64,000 nucleotides of DNA from Clostridium magnum DSM 2767 (GTDB taxonomy: Bacteria > Bacillota > Clostridia > Clostridiales > Clostridiaceae). The translations under genes and the position numbers were made by a program. The notes beneath the pieces were generated by a model. The model was not told the origin of the DNA, made no database searches, and saw only the letters and a list, made by a program, of their open reading frames with translations. Location of the stretch: assembly GCF_001623875.1 (NCBI RefSeq), contig NZ_LWAE01000001.1, positions 186,001 to 250,000 of the forward strand. Reading direction: 5' to 3'. The number at the start of each line of letters is the position of its first letter. Positions within the stretch are counted from its first letter, which is position 1. Below, one piece after another: positions 19,033 through 29,052 of this stretch.

Positions 19033-20430
19033 ATGGAGTTGGATAGTTATTTGCTCATAGATTTCGGCAGCACATATACAAAACTTACTGCTGTAGATAT
19101 AGAGAGTGAAGAGATAATTGCCACTGCAAAAGACATAACAACGGTTGAAAACGATATAATGGTTGGTTTTAACAATGCTTTTGAAAAACTTCAACAGCAG
19201 TTAAGAGGAAAGAGTGTTAACTTTGTAAGAAAGTTGGCTTGTTCTTCTGCAGCAGGTGGATTAAAAATGGTTGCTATTGGGCTTGTACCAGAACTGACAG
19301 CTGAAGCAGCCAAGAGAGCTGCATTAGGAGCAGGCGCAAGAGTGCTAAATGTTTATAGTTACGATTTAACATCTAAAGAGATAGAAGAAATAAAGAAATC
19401 AAAGCTGGATATTATTCTTTTGGCTGGCGGGACAGATGGAGGAAATAAAGATTGTATTATCCATAATGCAAGGATGCTTGCTGAAAGTGGAATAAAACTT
19501 CCAATTGTAGTAGCTGGAAATAAGGTGGCTGTAGACACGGTAGAAAAAATACTAAAAGATGCAGGTATGTTTTATAAGATAACTGATAATGTAATGCCTA
19601 AGCTTAATGTTTTAAATGTAGAACCTGCAAGAGAAGAAATAAGAAAGATGTTTATGGAAAAAATAGTTGAAGCTAAAGGAATGAAAAAGGCAGAAGGCTA
19701 TACAAGTGGAATATTGATGCCAACACCAGCAGCGGTATTAAAAGCTGCAAGAGTTTTAAGTCAAGGAACAGATAAGGAAGATGGTATAGGAGATTTGGTA
19801 GTTGTAGATATAGGCGGAGCTACTACAGATGTGCATTCATTAGCGGAAGGTGAGCCATCAAAACCAGGAGTAACTTTAAAAGGACTTCAAGAACCTTTTG
19901 CGAAAAGAACTGTAGAGGGAGATTTAGGAATGAGGTACTCTGCAGTTTCATTATGGGAAGCTGCAACAACTAAAAAAATACAAAGATATTTAGAGGATAA
20001 AAGCATAGATGTAGAAACTAATTGTAGGTACAGGGCTGAGAATATAGGAATGATACCTAAAACTGAAGTAGAAATAAAATTTGATGAAGCAATGGCAAAA
20101 ACCGCAACAGAATTGGCATTGGAAAGGCATGTAGGGGCGCTTGAGATGTTATATACACCATGTGGAGTAATATACTCTCAGGAGGGAAAAGACCTGCTAG
20201 AGGTTAAGTATATAATAGGGACTGGAGGAGTATTAGTTCATAGTGAAAATCCAGCCTCAATATTAAAGGCAGGGGTCTTTGACGAAAACACCCCCACATA
20301 TTTAAAGCCTAAAAATCCGGAATGTTTAATAGACAAAACCTATATATTATCTGCTATGGGACTATTGGCAGAAGATCATCCAAATATGGCGGTAAGAATA
20401 ATGAAAAAGTATTTGGTTAAGGTTAATTAG
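19033..20430 (+). CDS. glmL: Glutamate mutase accessory protein GlmL (MutL)
   Basis: ASKHA-type ATPase that protects or reactivates glutamate mutase, always encoded between its two subunits. About 465 residues: LIDFGSTYTKLTAVD is the phosphate-1 motif near the N-terminus, LLAGGTDGG follows, and VVVDIGGATTDVHS is the phosphate-2-like motif near residue 260. The start could be this ATG or a TTG two codons on; the TTG has better spacing from CAGGAG. Position S-L-E is conserved in C. cochlearium and C. tetanomorphum. Confidence 0.94.
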   Translation: MELDSYLLIDFGSTYTKLTAVDIESEEIIATAKDITTVENDIMVGFNNAFEKLQQQLRGKSVNFVRKLACSSAAGGLKMVAIGLVPELTAEAAKRAALGAGARVLNVYSYDLTSKEIEEIKKSKLDIILLAGGTDGGNKDCIIHNARMLAESGIKLPIVVAGNKVAVDTVEKILKDAGMFYKITDNVMPKLNVLNVEPAREEIRKMFMEKIVEAKGMKKAEGYTSGILMPTPAAVLKAARVLSQGTDKEDGIGDLVVVDIGGATTDVHSLAEGEPSKPGVTLKGLQEPFAKRTVEGDLGMRYSAVSLWEAATTKKIQRYLEDKSIDVETNCRYRAENIGMIPKTEVEIKFDEAMAKTATELALERHVGALEMLYTPCGVIYSQEGKDLLEVKYIIGTGGVLVHSENPASILKAGVFDENTPTYLKPKNPECLIDKTYILSAMGLLAEDHPNMAVRIMKKYLVKVN

Positions 20431-20442
20431 GAGGTAATTGCA

Positions 20443-21897
20443 TTGAAGCTTAAAAATAAAAAATGGACTGACGAAGAATTTTTTAGCATGAGAAAAGAAG
20501 TCTTAAGTCAATGGCCTACTGGGAAAGAAGTGAATTTAGAAGAAGCAGTGGAATATTTAAAAAAGATACCTGAACACAAAAGTTTTCCTGATAAACTAAG
20601 AAAAGCTAAGGGATTAGGTATAACGCTAGCTCAGCCAAGAGCAGGTGTTGCTTTAATAAAGGAACACATAGAACTTTTAATACATCTTCAAAATGAAGGT
20701 GAAGCAGATTTGCTTCCATCAACTATAGATAGTTATACAAGACAAAATAGGTATGATGAATGTGAAGTAGGAATACAGGAGAGTTTAACTGCAGGAAGAT
20801 CATTACTAAATGGATTCCCAGTGGTTAATCATGGAGTAAAAGGGTGTAGACAGGTATTTGAAGCTGTAAGCTTGCCACTTCAAGCTAGACATGGTACACC
20901 AGATGCAAGGTTGCTTTCAGAAATAATTCATGCAGCTGGATGGACATCAAATGAAGGTGGTGGAATATCCTATAATATTCCCTATGCTAAGAATGTATCT
21001 ATAGAAAAAACCTTATTAGATTGGCAGTACTGCGATAGACTTGTTGGATATTATGAGGAACAGGGTATATCAATAAATAGAGAGCCATTTGGACCGTTAA
21101 CTGGAACATTAGTACCGCCAAGCACATCAAATACTGTAGCAATAATAGAAGCTTTACTTGCAGCAGAGCAGGGAGTTAAAAATATAACTGTTGGGTATGG
21201 ACAATGTGGAAATTTAATTCAAGATATTGCAGCTATAAGAGCCTTAGAGGAACAGGTAAATGAATATTTGGTTGAATTTGGATACAAAGATGTTTATATA
21301 ACTACAGTTTTTCATCAGTGGATGGGAGGTTTTCCACAAGATGAATCTAAAGCTTTTGGCGTTATAGCTTCAGGGGCCACAACAGCAGCTTTAGCTGGAG
21401 CTACAAAGGTTATAGTAAAAACTCCACATGAAGCTATAGGAATACCAACAAAGGAAGCAAATGCAGCAGGAATAAAGGCTACAAAAATGGCTTTAAATAT
21501 GCTTCAAGGGCAAAGGCTTCCTATGTCAAAAGAATTAGAAACTGAAATAGCTATAATTAAAGCTGAAACTAAGTGTATGATGGATAAATTATTGCAACTT
21601 GGAAATGGTGATTTAGCTATAGGAACTGTAAAAGGATTTGAGGCAGGTGTAGTAGATATACCCTTTGCCCCAAGTAAATATAATGCAGGAAAGATGATGC
21701 CAGCAAGAGATAATAATGGTGCAGTAAGATACTGTGACTTTGGAAATGTACCTCTAAATGAAGAATTAAAGGCATATAATATGAAGAAGCTAGAGGAAAG
21801 AGGAAAGTTTGAAGGAAGAGAAGTAAGCTTTCAAATGACTATAGATGATATATTTGCAGTTGGTAAAGGAAAGCTTATAGGGCGACCTGAAAAATAG
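20443..21897 (+). CDS. glmE: Methylaspartate (glutamate) mutase, large E subunit
   Basis: Catalytic TIM-barrel subunit of glutamate mutase, which with two S subunits and coenzyme B12 forms the active enzyme. The 484-residue length is normal for the family. Conserved stretches include [16 protein letters not shown] (an arginine that binds substrate carboxylate), [36 protein letters not shown] and [17 protein letters not shown] start, 7 bases after GGAGG. A short hairpin and the lyase gene follow. Confidence 0.97.
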   Translation: MKLKNKKWTDEEFFSMRKEVLSQWPTGKEVNLEEAVEYLKKIPEHKSFPDKLRKAKGLGITLAQPRAGVALIKEHIELLIHLQNEGEADLLPSTIDSYTRQNRYDECEVGIQESLTAGRSLLNGFPVVNHGVKGCRQVFEAVSLPLQARHGTPDARLLSEIIHAAGWTSNEGGGISYNIPYAKNVSIEKTLLDWQYCDRLVGYYEEQGISINREPFGPLTGTLVPPSTSNTVAIIEALLAAEQGVKNITVGYGQCGNLIQDIAAIRALEEQVNEYLVEFGYKDVYITTVFHQWMGGFPQDESKAFGVIASGATTAALAGATKVIVKTPHEAIGIPTKEANAAGIKATKMALNMLQGQRLPMSKELETEIAIIKAETKCMMDKLLQLGNGDLAIGTVKGFEAGVVDIPFAPSKYNAGKMMPARDNNGAVRYCDFGNVPLNEELKAYNMKKLEERGKFEGREVSFQMTIDDIFAVGKGKLIGRPEK

Positions 21898-21910
21898 TAA
21901 TTTTAATCTG

Positions 21911-21937
21911 AGACTATCACTTAAATGGTGATAGTTG
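21911..21937 (+). other. Intercistronic hairpin between glmE and mal
   Basis: ACTATCAC and GTGATAGT form a perfect 8-bp stem with a seven-base loop. No T tract follows, so it more probably modulates mRNA stability or processing than terminates transcription. Confidence 0.4.
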
Positions 21938-22010
21938 AAGATTATTATTTTAAATTGATTAAAAGGTATTTAGTAATATAAGAACTATTGAAGAAAGACA
22001 GGTGAGTTAT

Positions 22011-23252
22011 ATGAAGATAGTCGATGTTATCTGTTCAGAAGGAAAAACTGGATTTTACTTTGATGATCAAAGAGCGATAAAAAAGGGTGCAAAACATGAT
22101 GGATTTACTTATATAGGAGAACCTGTAACAGATGGATTTATAAAGGTTAGACAGGCAGGGGAAGCAATATCTGTAATGATAATACTTGAAGATGGCCAGG
22201 TAGCATATGGAGACTGTGCAGCTGTTCAGTATTCAGGAGCTGGAGGAAGAGACCCATTATTCCTAGCAAAGGACTTTATACCAGTAATAGAAAAGGAAAT
22301 AGTTCCTAAGCTTGTAGGCAGAGAAATAACTGAATTTAAAGCATTAGCAGAAGAGTTCGATAGGATGATGGTTGATAGAAAGAGATTACATACTGCAATA
22401 AGATATGGTGTAAGTCAGGCTATACTTGATGCTGTAGCAAAAGCTAAAAAAATAACTATGGCTGAGGTTATAAGGAATGAATATAATCCAGATGAAGAAA
22501 TAAGGAGAGTTCCGATATTTACTCAATCTGGTGATGATAGATACGATAATGTTGATAAAATGATAATAAAAGGTGCAGATGTAATGCCTCATGCACTTAT
22601 AAATAATGTAGAAGATAAACTTGGTCTAAAGGGAGAAAAACTATTAGCGTATGTTAAGTGGTTAAGTAATAGAGTCTTGAAGTTAAGAAGTTGTCAGGAA
22701 TATAATCCAATATTACATATAGATGTTTATGGAACGATCGGTACCGCTTTTAATTATGATATAAAAGATATGGTTGATTATTTAGCAAGTCTTGAGGAAG
22801 CTGCAAGGCCATTCAAATTAAGAATAGAAGGCCCTATGGATGTAGAGGACAGACAAAAGCAAATGGAAGCATTAAGAAATTTAAGAACTGAAATTGATAG
22901 CAGAGGAATAAATGTAGAAATAGTTGCAGATGAATGGTGCAATACTATTGAAGATGTCAAATTTTTTGCAGACAATAAAGCGGGGCATATGGTACAGATT
23001 AAAACTCCAGATCTTGGCGGAGTAAATAATATAGCTGAAGCTATTATTTATTGTAAAAAACACGGTATGGGAGCTTACTGCGGTGGAACTTGCAATGAAA
23101 CTAATAGATCCGCGGAAGTAACTACAAACATCGGTATGGCCTGTGGGGCAAAGCAAGTGCTTGCTAAACCAGGGATGGGTGTTGATGAAGGATATATGAT
23201 AGTTAATAATGAAATGAGCAGGGTACTTGCATTAGTAAGTAGAAGAAAATAA
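22011..23252 (+). CDS. mal: Methylaspartate ammonia-lyase
   Basis: Enolase-superfamily enzyme that removes ammonia from 3-methylaspartate to give mesaconate, step two of the pathway. The product is 413 residues, the length of the C. tetanomorphum enzyme, and the known functional residues fall at the same numbers: His194 (MPHALINN), metal ligands Asp238 (HIDVYG), Glu273 (RIEGP) and Asp307 (VADEW), and the general base Lys331 (QIKTPDLGG). Start is the ATG giving MKIVDVICSEG; a GTG three codons upstream is within the ribosome site CAGGTGAG. A terminator follows. Confidence 0.97.
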   Translation: MKIVDVICSEGKTGFYFDDQRAIKKGAKHDGFTYIGEPVTDGFIKVRQAGEAISVMIILEDGQVAYGDCAAVQYSGAGGRDPLFLAKDFIPVIEKEIVPKLVGREITEFKALAEEFDRMMVDRKRLHTAIRYGVSQAILDAVAKAKKITMAEVIRNEYNPDEEIRRVPIFTQSGDDRYDNVDKMIIKGADVMPHALINNVEDKLGLKGEKLLAYVKWLSNRVLKLRSCQEYNPILHIDVYGTIGTAFNYDIKDMVDYLASLEEAARPFKLRIEGPMDVEDRQKQMEALRNLRTEIDSRGINVEIVADEWCNTIEDVKFFADNKAGHMVQIKTPDLGGVNNIAEAIIYCKKHGMGAYCGGTCNETNRSAEVTTNIGMACGAKQVLAKPGMGVDEGYMIVNNEMSRVLALVSRRK

Positions 23253-23276
23253 TAATAGATGTTATACTAATTACTG

Positions 23277-23302
23277 GGCAGTTTTTGTTAAACTGCCTTT
23301 TC
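23277..23302 (+). terminator. Terminator after mal
   Basis: GGCAGTTT pairs with AAACTGCC across a five-base loop, then TTTT. A TATAAT-like box (near 23315) follows, so the hydratase-lyase genes may also have their own promoter. Confidence 0.75.
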
Positions 23303-23368
23303 ATATATTAATTTGTTATAATATTAATTAAATTTGTGATTTTTAGAAAGGAAGAAGGATATTAAACT

Positions 23369-24211
23369 ATGAGAGAAATAAACGTATTAGAAATAACTAA
23401 GGCAGTAAAGAAACTATGTGTAGATGCCAATTACTATCTTTCAGATGATGTAAAAAATAAAATAAAGGAAGCTTATAATGATGAATCTTGGGATATGGCA
23501 AAAGGTATATTAGATAAGATTCTTACTAATGTAGAAATAGCTAAAAACGAAGATATGCCTATATGTCAAGATACAGGTATGGCCTGTATATTTATAGAGC
23601 TTGGACAGGAAATACATATTGTTGGTGGAAGCTTAGAAGATGCAATAAATGAAGGAGTAAGACAAGGATATACAGAGGGATATCTGAGAAAATCCGTGGT
23701 AAAAGATCCTTTAGATAGAGTTAATACGAAGGATAATACTCCTGCTATCATATACTATGATATTGTACCTGGAGATAAATTAAAAATAGTTGTGGCACCA
23801 AAAGGATTTGGATCAGAAAATATGAGCCAGCTAAAAATGTTAAAACCATCAGACGGATTGCAGGGAGTTAAGGATTTTGTGCTTAAGGTAGTTAAAGAAG
23901 CAGGGCCTAATCCGTGTCCACCAATTGTTGTAGGTATTGGAATTGGTGGATCTTTTGATAAAGCTGCTAATTTAGCAAAGAAAGCTTTAATCAGACCATT
24001 AGCAGAAAGAAATAGTAATAAATTCTATGCTGAATTAGAAGAAGAACTTCTAGCTGAAGTAAATGCTTTAGGAATAGGTCCACAAGGCTTTGGGGGGAAA
24101 TCCACTGCACTTGCAGTAAATATAGAAACCTATCCAACTCATATAGCTGGTTTGCCAGTAGCGGTTAACATAAATTGTCACGTTACAAGACATGCAGAAG
24201 TAGAGCTTTAG
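23369..24211 (+). CDS. Class I fumarase-type hydratase, alpha subunit (probable mesaconase)
   Basis: Iron-sulfur subunit of a two-subunit class I hydratase. By location between methylaspartate ammonia-lyase and citramalate lyase it most probably hydrates mesaconate to (S)-citramalate; such enzymes usually also act on fumarate. The 280 residues contain the cluster cysteine regions MPICQDTGMACIF, GPNPCPPIVVGIGIGGSFDKAA and NINCHVTRHAEVEL, consistent with a [4Fe-4S] cluster held by three cysteines. The enzyme should be oxygen-sensitive. The beta subunit follows after 40 bases. Sequence alone cannot separate mesaconase from fumarase. Confidence 0.9.
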   Translation: MREINVLEITKAVKKLCVDANYYLSDDVKNKIKEAYNDESWDMAKGILDKILTNVEIAKNEDMPICQDTGMACIFIELGQEIHIVGGSLEDAINEGVRQGYTEGYLRKSVVKDPLDRVNTKDNTPAIIYYDIVPGDKLKIVVAPKGFGSENMSQLKMLKPSDGLQGVKDFVLKVVKEAGPNPCPPIVVGIGIGGSFDKAANLAKKALIRPLAERNSNKFYAELEEELLAEVNALGIGPQGFGGKSTALAVNIETYPTHIAGLPVAVNINCHVTRHAEVEL

Positions 24212-24251
24212 TTTTAGTATAATTTCTAATTTATCGTATGGAGGTATAAGT

Positions 24252-24809
24252 ATGGATAAGAAAATAACAACTCCTCTAACAGAGGAAAAAATTAAGGATT
24301 TAAAAGCTGGAGATAGTGTTCTAATATCAGGAACTATATATACAGCAAGAGATGCGGCTCATAAAAGGCTTGTAGAGCTTTTAGATAAGGAAGAAGCCTT
24401 ACCTATAGATATGAAGGACACAATTATTTACTATGTAGGACCAAGCCCAGCAAAGCCAGGTCAAGTTATAGGTTCAGCAGGTCCTACTACTAGTTATAGA
24501 ATGGATTCTTATGCACCAAGACTTTTAGATATAGGTTTAAAGGGCATGATAGGAAAAGGAATAAGATCTGAGGAAGTAGTAAATTCTATGAAAAAAAATA
24601 AAGCTGTCTATTTTGCTGCAATTGGTGGAGCAGCTGCATTAATGGGCAAATCAATAAAAAAAGCTGACCTTGTTGCTTATGAAGATTTAGGCTCTGAAGC
24701 AATAAGAAAGCTTGAGGTAGAGGATCTACCAGTAGTTGTAGTAATAGATTCAGAAGGAAATAACCTTTATGAACAGGGACAGATGAATTATCTTCAGTCA
24801 TTAAAATAA
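24252..24809 (+). CDS. Class I fumarase-type hydratase, beta subunit (probable mesaconase)
   Basis: Partner of the alpha subunit, supplying the second part of the active site. The 185 residues contain YVGPSPAKPGQVIGSAGPTTS, the GMIGKG turn, YFAAIGGAAALMGKSIKKAD, and VEDLPVVVVIDSEGNN, the normal class I fumarase C-terminal domain. Site ATGGAGG precedes the ATG. Context assigns it to mesaconate hydration in glutamate fermentation. Confidence 0.9.
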   Translation: MDKKITTPLTEEKIKDLKAGDSVLISGTIYTARDAAHKRLVELLDKEEALPIDMKDTIIYYVGPSPAKPGQVIGSAGPTTSYRMDSYAPRLLDIGLKGMIGKGIRSEEVVNSMKKNKAVYFAAIGGAAALMGKSIKKADLVAYEDLGSEAIRKLEVEDLPVVVVIDSEGNNLYEQGQMNYLQSLK

Positions 24810-24836
24810 AGAGTTCCAATGTTAGGGGGAGCAAAT

Positions 24837-25100
24837 ATGATAATAAATAAAATAGCTAAAGCTGGGACACTTGAATCAAATGATATATTAATTATGGTAA
24901 TGCCTAACGAAAATGGTGGAATAGAATTAGAGCTTGAGAGTATAGTAATTAAGCAATTCGGAAATCAAATAAAGAAGACAATATTAGATAAAGTTCAGGA
25001 ACTAGGTGTAGAAGATATAGTTATAAAGGTACAGGATAAAGGTGCACTGGATTGTACAATTAGAGCTAGAGTACAAACAGCTATAGAAAGGGCAATATGA
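24837..25100 (+). CDS. citD: Citramalate (citrate) lyase acyl carrier protein, gamma subunit
   Basis: Acyl carrier protein of the lyase complex. It carries the phosphoribosyl-dephospho-CoA arm, which is kept acetylated. The attachment serine is Ser14 in GTLESND, the position known for CitD. The start is the ATG giving MIINKIAKAGTLES (87 residues); an ATG six codons upstream lies before the ribosome site GGGGGAG and is rejected. Followed by citE and citF. Confidence 0.94.
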   Translation: MIINKIAKAGTLESNDILIMVMPNENGGIELELESIVIKQFGNQIKKTILDKVQELGVEDIVIKVQDKGALDCTIRARVQTAIERAI

Positions 25101-25128
25101 ATTCCAATTTAACTTAGGGGTGATATAA

Positions 25129-26004
25129 ATGAAAAAGCTAAGAAGAACAATGCTCTTTATGCCTGGAAACAATCCCGGAATGCTTCAAAGTGCACCAATA
25201 CTTGGAGCAGACTCTGTAATACTTGATTTAGAGGATGCAGTAGGCCTTACTGAAAAAGATAGTGCAAGAACACTTGTTAAAGAAGCTGTAAAGTTTATAG
25301 ATTATTCACAGGTAGAACTGGTTGTAAGAGTTAATCCATTGGATACAGAGTTTGGATTGAAAGATATAGATGTTATAGCAAGAGTTAAGCCAGATAGTTT
25401 AATGATTCCAAAAGCTACAGAAGAGCAGCTTAAATGTATAGAACAAATGTTAACAGTAATAGAAGAAGAAGAAGGTTTTGAGAAAGGCTATATAAAACTT
25501 ATGCCAATTGTTGAAAGTGCTTATGGATTAGAAAATGTGTATAGCATAATAAATTCTTCTAAAAGAGTAGTTGCTATACTTCTAGGAGCAGAAGATTTAA
25601 CCTCTGATTTTGGTATTAAGAGAACTAAAGAAGGAGAAGAAATCTTTTATGCAAGAAACAAGGTTTCTACTGCATGTAGAGCTGCAAGAGTAGATGCGAT
25701 AGATACACCTTTTACTGATACAAATGATTATGAAGGGCTTGTAAAGGATACTTTAAAAGCTAAAAGCTTAGGTTTCACAGGCAAAGCGGCTATAAATCCA
25801 AGACAAATAGACACTATACATTCAGTTTTGGCACCGACAGAAATTGAAATTAGGTATGCTCTTAGAGTTCTTGAAGCTAGAGATGAGGCTAAAGAAAAAG
25901 GGCTTGGAGTATTTTCTTTAGATGGAAAGATGGTTGATGCACCTATAATAAATAGAGCAATTACTACTGTACAATTAGCAAGAATGTTAGGGATTATCTC
26001 TTAG
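25129..26004 (+). CDS. citE: Citramalate (citrate) lyase beta subunit
   Basis: TIM-barrel lyase subunit that cleaves the acyl-carrier-bound substrate. In this pathway citramalyl-ACP would give pyruvate and acetyl-ACP. The 291 residues start MKKLRRTMLFMPGNNPGMLQ and contain DSVILDLEDAV (metal/substrate region), VVRVNPLDTEFG, LMIPKA and LLGAEDLTSDFG, typical of CitE. Substrate preference for citramalate over citrate is inferred from the neighbours. Confidence 0.95.
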   Translation: MKKLRRTMLFMPGNNPGMLQSAPILGADSVILDLEDAVGLTEKDSARTLVKEAVKFIDYSQVELVVRVNPLDTEFGLKDIDVIARVKPDSLMIPKATEEQLKCIEQMLTVIEEEEGFEKGYIKLMPIVESAYGLENVYSIINSSKRVVAILLGAEDLTSDFGIKRTKEGEEIFYARNKVSTACRAARVDAIDTPFTDTNDYEGLVKDTLKAKSLGFTGKAAINPRQIDTIHSVLAPTEIEIRYALRVLEARDEAKEKGLGVFSLDGKMVDAPIINRAITTVQLARMLGIIS

Positions 26005-26047
26005 CTTTACTCATAGTCAACAATTTCATAAAAAGTGAGGGATTCAA

Positions 26048-27589
26048 ATGAAGAATGTGCTAGGAAGAGAAATTCCTGATTATATAGAAGGTTACGGAAA
26101 AGTAGAACTATTTAAAGGCGCTTTTAAGAACTATGGTCTTAAAGAAAAAATTGGGGTAAAAGTAAACAGTGTAAAACCTGGAGAAGAAAAACTATTAGAT
26201 AGTATTGATGATGCACTAAATAAGATTGGAATAAAAGACGGAATGACTATATCTTTTCACCATCATTTGAGAAATGGTGATTTTGTACTTAATAATGTAA
26301 TGCATGCTATTGCTAAAAGGGGAATAAAAGACATTGTCATAGCTGCTAGCTCCATTTTTCCAGTACACGAGCCATTAGTAGAATATATTAAAAATGGAAT
26401 AGTAACAGGAATAGTTACAAACTATATGTCAGGACCAGTAGCAGAAGCTGTATCAAAAGGATTATTAAAGAAGCCTGCTATTATGATGACTCATGGAGGA
26501 AGGCCAAGGGCTATAGAAAGTGGAGATTTACATATTGACATAGCATTTATTGGAGCACCAACTGCAGATACTTACGGCAATATAAATGGTGTTTATGGTA
26601 ATGCTGCCTGTGGGTCATTAGGATACGCCACTGTAGATGCTGAATATGCAGATAAAGTAGTGGCTATAACGGACAATTTAGTGACTTATCCAGCATGTCC
26701 TATAGAAATAAGCCAAATATATGTAGACTATGTTGTAAAAGTTGATTCAATAGGAAACCCTGCAGGCATTGTATCCGGCACTACTAAAATAACTAAAGAT
26801 CCAGTAGGACTTAAAATAGCTAAGATTGCAACAAAAGTTATTGAACTGTCAGGACTTGTTAAGGATGGCCTGTCATTCCAAACTGGAGCTGGAGGAACTT
26901 CTCTTGCTGTGGCAGAGGAGTTAAAAAACCTAATGAGAGAAAAATCTGTAGTAGGGAGTTTTGCAGCTGGAGGAATAACAGGATATATTGTAGAGATGTT
27001 GGAAGAAGGACTATTTAGAAATATTTTTGATGTTCAGTGCTTTGATTTAAAAGCAGTCGAATCATATAGGCATAATCCAAAGCACCAAGGAATGTCTGGT
27101 TCTATGTATGGGAATCCTCATAATAAAGGGGCTGTTGTGAATAACTTAGATGTTATGATTCTTGGAGCAACAGAAATAGATATTGATTTTAATGTAAATG
27201 TTACAACAGGATCAAGTGGAGTTATAATGGGGGGATCTGGAGGACATAGTGATACAGCGGCAGGAGCGAAGCTTGCTATGGTTGTTACAAATCTTATAAA
27301 AGGAAGATTGCCTATTATAAAAGATAGTGTAACTACAGTTACTACCCCCGGTGAAAGTATAGATATAGTTGTTACTGAGTGGGGAATAGCAGTAAATCCT
27401 AAAAGAAAAGACTTAATAGAAAAATTAAGTAGTTCTAGTATTCCAACAATGACAATAAAAGAATTAAAAGAACTAGCAGAAAAAATGACAGGAAAGCCAG
27501 AAGCAATAGAAATGAGCGATGAGATTGTAGCTATAGTTGAATATAGAGATGGGACTGTAATAGATGTTGTCAGAAAACCAGTAGACTAA
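26048..27589 (+). CDS. citF: Citramalate (citrate) lyase alpha subunit
   Basis: CoA-transferase-like subunit that swaps the acetyl group on the carrier protein for citramalate, releasing acetate. The 513 residues include FHHHLRNGD, the glycine-rich GAGGTSLAVAEEL and the GSGGHSDTAAGAKL motif near the C-terminus. Together with CitD and CitE it completes step four of glutamate breakdown. A strong hairpin belonging to the 128-bp repeat begins directly after the stop and may end the transcript. Confidence 0.95.
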   Translation: MKNVLGREIPDYIEGYGKVELFKGAFKNYGLKEKIGVKVNSVKPGEEKLLDSIDDALNKIGIKDGMTISFHHHLRNGDFVLNNVMHAIAKRGIKDIVIAASSIFPVHEPLVEYIKNGIVTGIVTNYMSGPVAEAVSKGLLKKPAIMMTHGGRPRAIESGDLHIDIAFIGAPTADTYGNINGVYGNAACGSLGYATVDAEYADKVVAITDNLVTYPACPIEISQIYVDYVVKVDSIGNPAGIVSGTTKITKDPVGLKIAKIATKVIELSGLVKDGLSFQTGAGGTSLAVAEELKNLMREKSVVGSFAAGGITGYIVEMLEEGLFRNIFDVQCFDLKAVESYRHNPKHQGMSGSMYGNPHNKGAVVNNLDVMILGATEIDIDFNVNVTTGSSGVIMGGSGGHSDTAAGAKLAMVVTNLIKGRLPIIKDSVTTVTTPGESIDIVVTEWGIAVNPKRKDLIEKLSSSSIPTMTIKELKELAEKMTGKPEAIEMSDEIVAIVEYRDGTVIDVVRKPVD

Positions 27590-27600
27590 GGCTGAATGAA

Positions 27601-27728
27601 GTGAAACTTGAATCAGATGGGGTTTCAACCCCATCTGATTCTTAGTTGAACGAATTCAGGGACGTATCCGCTCGCAACGTACACTTTGAAGAAGATGGGA
27701 GTATTAGAGCGGGTAGTCATCGGATAAA
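27601..27728 (+). repeat. 128-bp structured repeat, copy A
   Basis: Begins with an AT-rich stem, AATCAGATGGGGTT pairing with AACCCCATCTGATT, then a unique-looking 85-base tail from CTTAGTTGAACGAA to CATCGGATAAA. In the tail CCGCTC can pair with GAGCGG, and ATCCG with CGGAT, giving a closed second domain. A near-identical copy lies inverted at 43.8 kb. The conservation of the tail, not only the hairpin, suggests a mobile or functional RNA element. Identity unknown. Confidence 0.8.
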
Positions 27729-27852
27729 TGTAAGATGCTTTGTAACGTATTAATTATAAGGTTATAAAAGTATCTTACTGTTTTAATAGGCATTATTAAA
27801 TGAAATTTGAATGCATATATTTTTAAGTATTTTACATAGAGGAGTTAAACTA

Positions 27853-28902
27853 ATGTATGATGATTTAAACTTTCAGCAGATAAACTTAAAAGATAAAAAT
27901 GAAAAACAAGAAGTAAGCAAGTTTTTAGAAGGCTTTGGGCTAATATTAGATTTAGATGTAGATTATACTGTAGTTCTAAGGGACTTCAGCGGCAGTATTA
28001 AAGCTACTTGTTCTAAAGCTAAAAATGTTTTAAAATGTTTTGCTATATCTGAAGATTTAAGAGGAGAGAATGTAACAGCTTCTCTTATATCCCATCTAGT
28101 GGATAAACTTTTTCAAGATAACATATTCCATTGTTTTATATTTACAAAACCTGATAAGATAAAAGTATTTACTTCATTAAGCTTTAAGCTTTTGTATGAA
28201 GTAGAGGATGCAGCCTTATTAGAATACGGAGTTCACGATATAAACAAAGCATTAAAAGATATGAGAAATAAGTATAATATAGATTCAAATACAGCCAAAG
28301 GTGCTTTAGTTATGAATTGTAATCCTTTCACTAAGGGACATAGATATTTAGTTGAAGAAGCATCTAGGACTTGTGAAAAGGTTTTGTTATTTTTAGTAGA
28401 GGAGGATAAATCTCTTTTCCCATTTAAAGATAGATATGACATTGTAAAAGAAGGGGTACAAGATTTAAAAAATGTAACAGTAGTTCCCGGAGGCCAATAT
28501 ATAATTTCTTCAGCTACATTTCCTTCCTATTTTATAAGAAAAGAAGATGAAAGAATGAGGGCCTATCAAAATATAGACTGTGGCATTTTTGCAAAGTATT
28601 TTTGTGATAAATTCAATATAATAAAAAGATTTGTTGGTCAAGAACCTTATTGTAGTGTCACTAATTCTTATAATGAAACATTAAAAAGTATATTACCACA
28701 ATACGGTGTTGAAATTATAGAAATAGAAAGAAGTAAACATGATGAGTATTATATAAGCGCTTCCAAAGTAAGAGAGTTGATAAAAGTAGGTGAGCTAGAA
28801 AAGGTTAAAAGTATTGTTCCAGAAGTTACATGGGAATTTTTAAATTCCAAGATAGGAAAGGAGATAGCTGAGAGAATAAAAATTAGTAATTCTCCCCACT
28901 AA
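27853..28902 (+). CDS. citC: [Citrate/citramalate lyase] ligase
   Basis: Acetyl-CoA-independent ligase that acetylates the prosthetic group of CitD with acetate and ATP and so switches the lyase on. About 349 residues. The N-terminal 130 residues resemble a GNAT acetyltransferase fold; the C-terminal part is a nucleotidyltransferase domain with NCNPFTKGHRYLVE (an HxGH-type site) and ISASKVREL (the ISSTxxR counterpart). Start is the ATG after AGAGGAG; a frame extension of 14 codons upstream lacks a site. The accessory genes citX and citG are not in the window. Confidence 0.92.
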   Translation: MYDDLNFQQINLKDKNEKQEVSKFLEGFGLILDLDVDYTVVLRDFSGSIKATCSKAKNVLKCFAISEDLRGENVTASLISHLVDKLFQDNIFHCFIFTKPDKIKVFTSLSFKLLYEVEDAALLEYGVHDINKALKDMRNKYNIDSNTAKGALVMNCNPFTKGHRYLVEEASRTCEKVLLFLVEEDKSLFPFKDRYDIVKEGVQDLKNVTVVPGGQYIISSATFPSYFIRKEDERMRAYQNIDCGIFAKYFCDKFNIIKRFVGQEPYCSVTNSYNETLKSILPQYGVEIIEIERSKHDEYYISASKVRELIKVGELEKVKSIVPEVTWEFLNSKIGKEIAERIKISNSPH

Positions 28903-29052
28903 GTTTATTAAGGAAGGTGTAATTGAGTTTTTTGAAAGATTCATAAAATATAAATCTGAATATTAATGTGATATAAAGCTGATAAAGTTAATGATATACT
29001 TAATAAATTAGTATAGAAAACATACATAACAGAATAATGAAAGGAGAACATC

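Noticed and set aside
24252..24809. Assignment as L(+)-tartrate dehydratase
   Set aside because: Sequence type allows it, but the location inside the methylaspartate cluster makes mesaconate the far more likely substrate.
25129..27589. Assignment as a citrate fermentation operon
   Set aside because: No citrate carrier, oxaloacetate decarboxylase, citX or citG nearby; the flanking glutamate mutase and ammonia-lyase genes point to citramalate.
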